A stretch of 22,299 bases of DNA, from NCBI GenBank assembly GCA_036278935.1, contig DASUKA010000097.1:1-22299 (forward strand), given 5' to 3'. Below the pieces are notes generated by a model. The model had not been told where the DNA came from. It saw nothing but the letters and a program-made list of their open reading frames with translations, and searched no databases. The position numbers were made by a program, and so were the translations under genes. The number at the start of each line of letters is the position of its first letter. Within the stretch, counting starts at the first letter, position 1. This document shows positions 1 to 6,694 of the stretch, piece by piece. Origin of the DNA: DASSNR01 sp036278935. GTDB lineage: Bacteria > Gemmatimonadota > Gemmatimonadetes > Gemmatimonadales > Gemmatimonadaceae.

Positions 1-2
1 TC

Positions 3-821
3 GACGTCCATGGAGTTACGCTCGCCAGAGGATGCCGCGTGCGCTTGGTGCCGCAGCCCGGCAAGGACCTGTTCGACACGGTGCTCGCGGGGAAGACGGC
101 GATCATCGAGGGAATCGATCAGGACCAGGAGGGGCGCATCCACGTGGCGGTGATTCTGGATGACGATCCCGGGCGCGATCTCGGCGCGGCGCGGCAGCCG
201 GGCCATCGCTTCTTCTTCGCGCTCGACGAGATCGAGCCCGTGGAGGGCGCAGCCGCGCCCGCACCGCCACATGGTCGGGTGCTGGTGGCCGGCATCGGCA
301 ACATCTTCTTTGGCGACGACGGATTCGGTGTGGAAGTCGCCCGCGCTCTTGCCGCGCGCGCGCTCCCGCCGCAGGTGGACGTGGTGGACTTCGGGATCCG
401 CGGAATGGACCTGGCATACGCGCTGCAAGACGAGTACGCCGCCGCCATTCTCGTGGATGCCGCGCCCAGGGGTGAGCCACCGGGCACGCTGTCAATCATC
501 GAGGTGGATGCGGCGGCGGAGCCGGAGGTGTCGGCCATTCCCGATGCTCACGGTATGGATCCGGTGCGCGTGCTGCGACTGGCGCGACAGATGGGGCGTA
601 TCCCGCAGCGCATCGTCATTGTGGCATGCGAGCCGGCTCGACTGACCGGTGACGGTGGCGATGAGGATCTCATCATGGAGTTGAGCGATCCGGCGCGGCG
701 CGCACTGAGCGACGCGGTGCGCCTGGTCGAGCGGTTGATCGACGATCTCGGAGGACGGCCCGGCCTCGCGGCATCTCCGCTGCGTTCGCACGGGGATGGT
801 GAATCGGGACAGAGGGGGTGA
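3..821 (+). CDS. [NiFe]-hydrogenase maturation protease with N-terminal extension (5' partial)
   Basis: This is a HyaD/HybD/HupD-type endopeptidase, which trims the C-terminus of the hydrogenase large subunit after nickel insertion in the cytoplasm. The frame stays open to the left edge, so the gene probably starts upstream; a GTG at 39 is an internal candidate and is used for numbering here. Residues 81-240 form the protease domain. The glycine motif GIGNIFFGDDGFG is at 85-97, with D94 at the place of HybD Glu16. LVDA gives D140 (HybD Asp62) and AHGMD gives H171 (HybD His93), so a full nickel-sensing triad is visible. Residues 1-68 form a separate small domain ending in a HRFFF..DEIEP stretch, absent from the classical ~160-residue proteases. 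I recall it in actinobacterial-type hydrogenase loci. The neighbouring small ORF and hypB support the hydrogenase role. The family call is secure; the true start lies outside the window. Confidence 0.88.
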   Translation, partial: DVHGVTLARGCRVRLVPQPGKDLFDTVLAGKTAIIEGIDQDQEGRIHVAVILDDDPGRDLGAARQPGHRFFFALDEIEPVEGAAAPAPPHGRVLVAGIGNIFFGDDGFGVEVARALAARALPPQVDVVDFGIRGMDLAYALQDEYAAAILVDAAPRGEPPGTLSIIEVDAAAEPEVSAIPDAHGMDPVRVLRLARQMGRIPQRIVIVACEPARLTGDGGDEDLIMELSDPARRALSDAVRLVERLIDDLGGRPGLAASPLRSHGDGESGQRG

Positions 822-824
822 CGG

Positions 825-926
825 ATGAAACGGCTCATGTTCTGGGGCCTGGCTATCGGCTTTGGTGTGCTCGTGGCCAAGCAGCTGCCCGACCTGCAGC
901 GCTACCTTAAAATCCGCGCGATGTAG
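825..926 (+). CDS. 33-residue single-helix small protein of hydrogenase loci (DUF6893-like)
   Basis: ATG at 825 lies 3 nt after the protease stop, preceded by a purine-rich GGACAGAGGGGG. The stop TAG ends at 926. The 33-residue product starts with Lys-Arg, has one hydrophobic segment (about residues 4-18, LMFWGLAIGFGVLVA), then a short PDLQRYLKIRAM tail. It therefore looks like a one-pass membrane-anchored micropeptide with a basic C-terminus. The hydrophobic helix plus LPD..RYLKIR.M tail matches my memory of the small family NCBI calls DUF6893, which I could not check by HMM. The tight spacing between the protease and hypB argues that it is translated as part of the hydrogenase operon. A role as a small membrane anchor or hydrogenase-associated subunit is inference only. 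Confidence 0.75.
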   Translation: MKRLMFWGLAIGFGVLVAKQLPDLQRYLKIRAM

Positions 927-944
927 CGGCGGGAGGCCACGCAC

Positions 945-1637
945 ATGCATCTCAAGAAGGTGAGGGTGGTCAAGGACGCCCTCGATGCGAACAACACGAT
1001 CGCGCGCGCCAACCGCGTGGACTTCGACCGTGCCGGTGTGACCGTCGTCAACTTCATGAGCGCCCCCGGCGCCGGGAAGACGTCGCTTCTGGAGCGCCTC
1101 CTCGCCACCTTGGAAGCACGTGACGAGGAGCTCAGCGTGGGGATTCTCGAGGGCGACGTGCAGGGCAGCCTGGATGCCGACCGGTTGGCGCAGTTCCACG
1201 TGCCGGTCACGCAGCTCAACACCGACCCCGGCTTCGGCGGTGAGTGTCATCTCGATGCGAACATGGTGCGCTCGGCGCTCGCTTCTGTGCCGCTGGAGGA
1301 AATCGATCTGCTGGTGATCGAGAACGTGGGCAATCTCGTCTGTCCAGCGGAGTTCCGCGTGGGAGAGGATGTGCGCGTCATGGTCTCCTCGGTCACGGAG
1401 GGAGAGGACAAACCGATCAAATATCCGCTCATGTTCCGGACGTCCGATCTGGTGCTCGTGAACAAGATCGACCTGCTCCCGCATCTGGATTTCGATCTCG
1501 AGCGGCTGCTCGCCAACCTGGACGCGGTGCACCCCGGTGTGCCGCGGATCGAGGTGAGCGCGCGAACGGGGCAGGGGATCGATGCATGGGCCGACTGGCT
1601 GATCGGCATCTCGGCACGAAGAGCCCAGCCCGCGTGA
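945..1637 (+). CDS. hypB: Hydrogenase nickel-incorporation GTPase HypB
   Basis: HypB is the cytoplasmic GTPase that works with HypA to deliver nickel to the [NiFe]-hydrogenase large subunit. The 230-residue product has the P-loop SAPGAGKTS at 39-47. The interdomain metal-site Cys-His is in GGECHLDAN (C101, H102), with a further cysteine in NVGNLVCP (C133). The guanine-specificity motif NKID is at 173-176. The N-terminus is short and lacks both the CxxCxC high-affinity nickel motif of the E. coli protein and the histidine-rich stretch of rhizobial HypB, so only the G-domain metal site is present. ATG 945 follows a GGCGGGAGG ribosome site at 927-935. The last codons overlap the GTG start of the SIS gene (GTGA), which indicates translational coupling. 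The rest of the hyp set is not in the window. Confidence 0.96.
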   Translation: MHLKKVRVVKDALDANNTIARANRVDFDRAGVTVVNFMSAPGAGKTSLLERLLATLEARDEELSVGILEGDVQGSLDADRLAQFHVPVTQLNTDPGFGGECHLDANMVRSALASVPLEEIDLLVIENVGNLVCPAEFRVGEDVRVMVSSVTEGEDKPIKYPLMFRTSDLVLVNKIDLLPHLDFDLERLLANLDAVHPGVPRIEVSARTGQGIDAWADWLIGISARRAQPA

Positions 1638-2881
1638 GCGCGGCCAACGCCTGCGACGAGCGACTTGCCGCGCGGCTGGATCTCCTGCTCGATCGCCGCG
1701 CCACGGCGGCCGAACGGTTCTATCCAGCGGTGGCGGAGCGGATGGCGCGGCTCTGCCACCGCATGGCTGAGCGCTTTGCACGCGGCGGGCGGTTGATCGC
1801 GTTCGGCTTGTCGCCGGCGGCGCGGTCAGATGTGCGCCACGTGGCGGTGGAGTTCGTGCATCCCGTTATAGTGGGCAAGCGCGCGCTGCCGGCCCTCGGG
1901 CTCACGCGCGAGGCCGGCGCCCTTCCGGTGCAGGTGGAGCTGGTGGCGCAGCCCGACGACATCGCGATGGCCTTTGGCGTGGGCGATGGCGCCAGTGATG
2001 AGGAGACACGCACCGCGCTCGCCGCGGCGCGCGAGCGCGGCTGTCTCACCGTGGCCTTTGCGCGCGCCGGTGCGGAGTGGGAGTTCGAGCCGCCGAGCGA
2101 CGATCCCTTCGTGCGGCAGGAGCTCGTGGAGACACTGTATCATGTGCTGTGGGAACTGGTGCACGTCTTCTTCGACCACCGCGGATTGCTGGAAGGGCGT
2201 GGGCAGCGCACCGTGCACGACGCGGGCGGATCGAGCTTTCTCTATCCATTTCTGGCGGAACAGGAGCACGATCTCGAGTCAGTGGTGCAGGACGTGCGCC
2301 GCTCGGCGCTCATGAAGGCGGAGGAGGCGCTCGCGCTCCGTGCGCAGACGGTGCACGGCGCGCGCGAGACGCTCGCGGCCGCGGCGTCGATGCTGCACGA
2401 CGCCTTCGCGGCCGGGCGCACGCTTTTCGCCTTCGGCAACGGCGGCTCCGCCACAGACGCCATGGACATCGTCGCGGATTTCCGGGACGCGCGCGAGGGA
2501 TGGCACCGGCGCCGGGCGGTCGATCTTACCGAGGACGCCGCCATCCTCACGGCCATCGCGAACGACATCGGCACGGACGCCATCTTCACCCGGCAACTCA
2601 TCGCGTATGGCATGGCGGGCGACGTGGCGCTCGCGCTCTCGACGAGCGGTAACTCCCGCAACATCATTCAGGCGCTGGGCGAAGCGCGCCGTCGGGGGAT
2701 GGCCACCATTGCCTTCGTGGGCTATGATGGCGGGCGCGTGCTCGCCGAGGGGCTGGCCGATCACGTCATTGTGAGCCCCTCGCAGCACATCCCACGCATC
2801 CAGGAGGCGCAGGCCACGGCCTACCACGCGTTGCGCGAGCTCGTCGAAGAACCAGTGCTGGGGGAATCCGCACCAGCCTGA
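1634..2881 (+). CDS. Double-SIS-domain protein (GmhA-like) of hydrogenase operon
   Basis: GTG 1634 overlaps the hypB stop (GTGA), giving 415 residues. Two sugar-isomerase (SIS) modules are visible. Module 1 (about 25-185) is degenerate, without a glycine-rich phosphate loop. Module 2 (about 245-405) resembles sedoheptulose-7-phosphate isomerase GmhA, with FGNGGSATDAM near 267-277, STSGNS at 336-341 and RIQEAQ at 388-393. Against E. coli GmhA, metal ligands His61 and Glu65 become D278 and D282, while Gln172 and His180 are kept as Q390 and H398, so the active site is altered. GmhA normally makes ADP-heptose precursors for LPS or glycoproteins. Here the gene is coupled to hypB, and no other heptose gene is visible. 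I recall GmhA-type genes in group 1h/5 hydrogenase clusters; the substrate is unknown. Alternatives are a phosphosugar sensor or a DiaA-like scaffold. Confidence 0.85.
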   Translation: MSAANACDERLAARLDLLLDRRATAAERFYPAVAERMARLCHRMAERFARGGRLIAFGLSPAARSDVRHVAVEFVHPVIVGKRALPALGLTREAGALPVQVELVAQPDDIAMAFGVGDGASDEETRTALAAARERGCLTVAFARAGAEWEFEPPSDDPFVRQELVETLYHVLWELVHVFFDHRGLLEGRGQRTVHDAGGSSFLYPFLAEQEHDLESVVQDVRRSALMKAEEALALRAQTVHGARETLAAAASMLHDAFAAGRTLFAFGNGGSATDAMDIVADFRDAREGWHRRRAVDLTEDAAILTAIANDIGTDAIFTRQLIAYGMAGDVALALSTSGNSRNIIQALGEARRRGMATIAFVGYDGGRVLAEGLADHVIVSPSQHIPRIQEAQATAYHALRELVEEPVLGESAPA

Positions 2882-2895
2882 ACCCCGAGATCGTC

Positions 2896-3402
2896 ATGGA
2901 GATCAACATACGACTCGCGACTGCGGCCGACGCGGTCGCGCTCGCGCAGCTGCGCTATGAGTTCCGCGCAGCGATGGACCCCGCGCAAGAGGAAGAAGCA
3001 GCGTTCGCCGCACGCTGCGCCGACTGGATGCGCCGCCACCTCGAGAGCGCGCAGTGGCGCGCCTGGGTGGCCGCGACCGATGCCGGCGAGCTGGTGGGTA
3101 CCCTCTGGCTCGCACTCATCGAGAAGGTGCCGAACCCCGTGGCCGAGCCCGAGGAGCATGCGTACCTGACCAACGTCTTCGTGCGGCCGGCGGCGCGCGG
3201 AGCTGGGGTGGGCTCCGCGCTGCTGCGGGAAGCGATCGCCTGGTGCGCGCAGCGGGGAATCGACACCGCGTTTCTCTGGCCGAGCAGCCGGAGTGTACCA
3301 TGGTATGGGCGGCATGGCTTCGCACAGCCGCCGGTGCTGCTCGAGCGCGACTTCAGGAGTGTGCGGACGACGCCCGGCGTGCCCGGAGCGGCGCCGGCGT
3401 AA
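2896..3402 (+). CDS. GNAT family N-acetyltransferase
   Basis: The 168-residue product is a single GNAT domain that transfers an acetyl group from acetyl-CoA to an unknown amine. The acetyl-CoA pyrophosphate loop is ARGAGVGSALL, centred on residue 100, preceded by the typical beta-strand YLTNVFVRP. A WYGRHGF motif near the C-terminus is the usual last strand of the fold. ATG 2896 lies 14 nt after the SIS stop, with only a weak ribosome site, so it may be read through from the hydrogenase operon without being functionally part of it. Its last 50 bp overlap the 3' end of the convergent transporter gene. The substrate cannot be predicted from sequence. Confidence 0.88.
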   Translation: MEINIRLATAADAVALAQLRYEFRAAMDPAQEEEAAFAARCADWMRRHLESAQWRAWVAATDAGELVGTLWLALIEKVPNPVAEPEEHAYLTNVFVRPAARGAGVGSALLREAIAWCAQRGIDTAFLWPSSRSVPWYGRHGFAQPPVLLERDFRSVRTTPGVPGAAPA

Positions 3403-5077
3403 CAAGCCACTCCACACCGCCAAGGACGGCGTCCACCACCAATGCGAGCAGCGCGGCGGGGATGGCGCCGGAGAGAATCATCCGCGTGTCCGAGAGTGCG
3501 AGGCCGGAGACGATGGGCTGGCCCAGTCCGCCGGCGCCAATGAAGGCCGCGAGCGTCGCGGTGCCCACGTCGATCACCGCCGCCGTGCGGATGCCCGCCA
3601 TGATGAGCGGCGCGGCGAGCGGCAGCCGCACCAGGCGCAGCACCTGAGCGGTGGTCATGCCCAGGGCATGCGCGGCATCCACGGCATCCGGGCTCGCATC
3701 CCGCACGCCCACATAGCTGTTCTGCAGGATGGGAAAGAGCGAATAGAGAAAGAGCGCTACGAGCGCCGGAACGACGCCGATGCCCAGCAACGGAATCATG
3801 AAGGCGAGTAGGGCGATGCTCGGGATGGTCTGCAACAGGCCGACGACTCGAATGACCGGCGAGGCGCTGCCGCGTGCCCATTCCAGCAACATGCCGAGCG
3901 GCACCGCCGTGAGAATCCCCGCGCCCAGCGACACGGCCACCAGGAGCAGATGACGCTCGGTGAGCGCGGCCAGTGTTGCACGTCGATCCCAGAGATACGC
4001 GAGGAAGGATTCGCGCGGCGCCCCGGGCGCCTCCGCTGTGTGCGATGCGGCTGGCGAGCCCCCGGAAACGAGTCCGAGATGCTGCAGCTCGGCGGCGGCC
4101 ACGCGCGCGATCGACTCCCCGTTCACTTCCACACGCTCGTTCAACTGTCGCATTGTCGAATCATCCAGCCGATCACTCAACAGGGTGAGCACGGCCACCG
4201 CACGTGGGTTCTCGCGCTGCAGCCGCTCGCCCACCAGCGCGGCCGCCTGATATGGTGGGAAGAAGCCCCGGTCATCACGCAGCGCCACCAGGTGATAGCG
4301 CGCCAGCTCGCCGTCCGTCGAATACGCATCGATCACGTCCACAGCGCCTGAGGCGAGCGCCCGGTACTTCACGGCGGGAAGGAGCGCTTGGACGGTGCGC
4401 GGGTGCCAGCCGTACACGCGCTCCAGCCCCGGCAGCCCATCCGCACGGCCGATGAAATCAGGGCTGAAGCCGGCCACGAGCGTCGACCCGGCACGCGCGA
4501 GATCGCTGAGGGTGTGCAGGTGGTATCGCTGAGCTGTCTCGCGGCGCACCGCGATGGCAAAGTTGTTCTGGAAGCCGAGCGGTGGGAGCCATCGGATGCC
4601 GTAGCGCTGCTGGAATTCGCGCTCCACGCGAGTGAACACCGCGCGTGGATCCGCCAGCGGGCGCTCGTGAAGAATCGCCAGGAGCCCCGTGCCGGTATAC
4701 TCGGGGTAGACGTCGATCTCTCCCGCGCGGAGTGCGGCGAACGCGATCTCCGTGGCGCCCAATCCGCGTCGCTGCACCACCGGGATGCCATGTGCGCGCA
4801 GCAGCTGCGCGAACATCTCCGCGAGCAGATACGACTCGGCAAAGGGTTTGGAGGCGACCACCACGACGCGCGCCGCCGAGTCGCTGCCGTGAGCCGCCGG
4901 CTGCGCACGCGCAAGGGCGGGCCGCGCCGCGAGCGCGGAAACCATCACGAGCGCAAGACTCACAGTGGCGGACGTTCGCGCGAGGATCCGTGCGGCACGG
5001 CCCGCCCCCTCGCGGGGCGCGACGCGAAAGCGATTCCTCTGCCGCGGGCCGCGCATGATCATGGCACGTGCGTCCAT
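3353..5077 (-). CDS. Osmoprotectant-type ABC transporter: substrate-binding domain fused to permease
   Basis: This 574-residue protein combines two parts of a quaternary-amine (OpuA/OpuB/ProWX-like) importer. A hydrophobic segment near 38-56 exports or anchors the N-terminus. Residues about 70-335 form an OpuAC-type binding domain (ASKPFAESYLLAEMFAQLL, then GEIDVYPEYTGTGL at 119-132). Residues about 365-560 form a BPD_transp_1 permease with the EAA-type loop DAAHALGMTTAQVLRLVRLP at 467-486, where the ATPase docks. ATG 5077 was chosen because it follows the ATPase TGA by one base; a frame-open extension to 5188 only overlaps the ATPase. Binding domain before permease is the reverse of the common permease-then-binding fusion (for example EgtU-type proteins). 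Candidate ligands are betaine, choline, carnitine or ergothioneine; the exact ligand is not determinable here. The 3' end overlaps the GNAT gene by 50 bp tail to tail. Confidence 0.9.
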   Translation of the reverse strand: MDARAMIMRGPRQRNRFRVAPREGAGRAARILARTSATVSLALVMVSALAARPALARAQPAAHGSDSAARVVVVASKPFAESYLLAEMFAQLLRAHGIPVVQRRGLGATEIAFAALRAGEIDVYPEYTGTGLLAILHERPLADPRAVFTRVEREFQQRYGIRWLPPLGFQNNFAIAVRRETAQRYHLHTLSDLARAGSTLVAGFSPDFIGRADGLPGLERVYGWHPRTVQALLPAVKYRALASGAVDVIDAYSTDGELARYHLVALRDDRGFFPPYQAAALVGERLQRENPRAVAVLTLLSDRLDDSTMRQLNERVEVNGESIARVAAAELQHLGLVSGGSPAASHTAEAPGAPRESFLAYLWDRRATLAALTERHLLLVAVSLGAGILTAVPLGMLLEWARGSASPVIRVVGLLQTIPSIALLAFMIPLLGIGVVPALVALFLYSLFPILQNSYVGVRDASPDAVDAAHALGMTTAQVLRLVRLPLAAPLIMAGIRTAAVIDVGTATLAAFIGAGGLGQPIVSGLALSDTRMILSGAIPAALLALVVDAVLGGVEWLVTPAPLRARRASSAHS

Positions 5078-5078
5078 C

Positions 5079-5819
5079 TCAGATGCGGGCCCGCTCGAGC
5101 AGGCGGCGCACGTAGTCGGTGGCCGGCGCGCTGAGCAACACGTCGGAAGTGGCCACCTGCTCCACGCGACCATGGTGCAGCACCGCAATCCGGTCCGCGA
5201 GCGAGACCGCCTCGTGCAGATCGTGGGTCACGAGCACGGTGGTGATGGCCAGCCTGGCACGCAGGTCACGAAAGGCATCCTGCAGCTCGGCCCGCGTGAT
5301 CGCGTCGAGCGCGCCGAACGGCTCGTCGAGCAGCACGACTTCCGGATTCGACGCGAGTGCGCGTGCGATGGCCACGCGCTGTCGCTCGCCGCCGGAGAGC
5401 TCGTGCGGCCATCGGTGTGCGAAGGTGTTTGCCGGCAGCCCCACCAGCTCGAGCGCCCGATCGGCCATGGAGGCCGGCGTGGACTGACCGCGCAGCATCG
5501 GAACCAGCGCGACGTTGCGGCGAACCCGCCAGTGCGGGAGAAGGCCGCCATCCTGCGGCACATAGCCCATGTGGCGGCGTAGCTCGATCGGATTCAGCTC
5601 GTCCGCCGCTATGCCATTCACCTCGATGCGGCCGCCATCCGGAACGACCATCCGATTGAAGCAGCGGAGCAGCGTGGTCTTGCCCGAGCCGCTCGCCCCG
5701 ACGAGCGCGAGACATTCGCTCGTGGCGACTGCGAGCGAGACTTCGTCGAGCGCGACGACCACGCCGAAGCGCTTGCTCACCGCCTCGGCGCGGAGCGCGG
5801 CCGCGCTGGCAGCTTTCAT
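5079..5819 (-). CDS. ABC transporter ATPase, glycine betaine/osmoprotectant type
   Basis: This is the nucleotide-binding subunit that powers the adjacent binding-domain/permease fusion. The 246-residue product has Walker A GASGSGKTT at 41-49, a Q-loop in YVPQDGG (Q89), the signature LSGGERQ at 141-147, Walker B VVLLDEP at 161-167 and an H-loop THD (H199). It resembles ProV/OpuAA in its core but has no C-terminal CBS pair, so the ionic-strength sensor of OpuA is absent. ATG 5819 is chosen because it lies 10 nt after the methyltransferase stop and 9 residues before the conserved LRAEAVSKRFG strand. The upstream in-frame starts at 5855 (with an AGGCG ribosome site) and 5891 would overlap the methyltransferase and cannot be excluded. 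It is in one operon with both neighbours. Confidence 0.92.
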   Translation of the reverse strand: MKAASAAALRAEAVSKRFGVVVALDEVSLAVATSECLALVGASGSGKTTLLRCFNRMVVPDGGRIEVNGIAADELNPIELRRHMGYVPQDGGLLPHWRVRRNVALVPMLRGQSTPASMADRALELVGLPANTFAHRWPHELSGGERQRVAIARALASNPEVVLLDEPFGALDAITRAELQDAFRDLRARLAITTVLVTHDLHEAVSLADRIAVLHHGRVEQVATSDVLLSAPATDYVRRLLERARI

Positions 5820-5829
5820 GTCCGCGGTG

Positions 5830-6585
5830 TCATCCCCCTGGCTCGCCCGCGACATGGTGATCGCCTGCCGCTGCGCGCGAGGCCGAGCCATAGAGGAAGA
5901 ACTGGGTCGTGTGGTGCACGCTGGCCGTCCATCCCAGCTCGGCCAGCCGAGCGGCCAGCTCGTCGGGTTGATAGAAGATTTTGTAGACGTGGAACTCGCG
6001 GTCGTCGTTCAGCCGCCGGAGCGCCGTGACCTCGCCCGCGGCAGGCAGCGTGTGGTTTGTCGCGGTGGAGTATCCGGTGCGAAGCGAATCGATCAGGAAC
6101 ACGCGACCGCCCGGAGCCATCGAGGCGGCCACGAGCTGCCAGAAGCGCTCAAAGCGATCCGGCGGCACATGGGACAGCCAGAAGCTGAAAAAGACGACGT
6201 CGTAGAGCGCATCGGGCTGCCACGCGAACAGGTCCGTGCAGACGTAGCGCACGCGGTCGGAGCGCACTCGCTCCGCGTTCAGCGCCAGCACTTCCGGCGA
6301 TGCATCCACCGCGGTGAGGGTGTCCGCATGTCGCATCAACTGCTCCGTCCACCACCCCGTTCCGCACGCCAACTCCAGCACCCGCCCAGCCGGCCGAAAG
6401 CGATTCAGCCGCTCGTGAAGCGCCCGCACGTCGGACCACCACTCGCGGTTCCCATCAGGACCACGATCGTAGCGGCCCTGACGCAGAAACCACTGATCGT
6501 ACTCGGGAGCGCGCGCGCGGTAATAGGCGATCTGCTCCTCGAGAGTCGGATCGTGCTCGGTCGTGCCCAGCTGCTGGTCGCTCAT
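5830..6585 (-). CDS. Class I SAM-dependent methyltransferase
   Basis: The 251-residue product is a Rossmann-fold methyltransferase. Motif I VLELACGTGWWT is at 69-80, and the acidic motif II residue is D94 in TAVDAS. A VVFFSFWLSHVPP stretch follows, then an APGGRVFLIDS strand before the lid. The last codons run past the typical FFLYGSA end into a short, poorly conserved tail. ATG 6585 follows a strong AAGGGGGGG ribosome site 8-9 nt upstream. It is the first gene of a three-gene operon with an osmoprotectant-type ABC importer, so a substrate related to quaternary amines is an attractive idea. The domain itself is generic, and small-molecule substrates of many kinds fit. It lacks features of known glycine/sarcosine or histidine (EgtD) methyltransferases that I can recognise. 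Confidence 0.87.
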   Translation of the reverse strand: MSDQQLGTTEHDPTLEEQIAYYRARAPEYDQWFLRQGRYDRGPDGNREWWSDVRALHERLNRFRPAGRVLELACGTGWWTEQLMRHADTLTAVDASPEVLALNAERVRSDRVRYVCTDLFAWQPDALYDVVFFSFWLSHVPPDRFERFWQLVAASMAPGGRVFLIDSLRTGYSTATNHTLPAAGEVTALRRLNDDREFHVYKIFYQPDELAARLAELGWTASVHHTTQFFLYGSASRAAAGDHHVAGEPGG

Positions 6586-6604
6586 GCGTGCAACCCCCCC
6601 TTGC

Positions 6605-6617
6605 TGATATATCTACA
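6605..6617 (-). promoter_or_regulatory. Possible -10 region ahead of the methyltransferase operon
   Basis: On the - strand a short AT-rich patch reads TAGATATATC, including the palindrome GATATATC at 6606-6613. It lies about 20-30 nt upstream of the methyltransferase ATG in an otherwise GC-rich spacer. Its base composition and position fit a -10 box with a short leader. No clear -35 box was found, so this is a weak call. Confidence 0.25.
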
Positions 6618-6694
6618 CAGCCGCGCGGTCCACGCGATGCGACTGGGAAGGTAAAGGGGTGCGTGGCGGGAGGGCAAAAGCTCGCGTTCACTCC

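Noticed and set aside
492..1781. Long - strand open frame opposite the protease and hypB
   Set aside because: It is the antisense shadow of hypB; the protein has no recognisable domain and hypB has full motifs on the other strand.
5569..6654. 361-codon + strand frame opposite the methyltransferase and the ATPase 5' end
   Set aside because: The methyltransferase and ATPase frames carry all motifs on the - strand.
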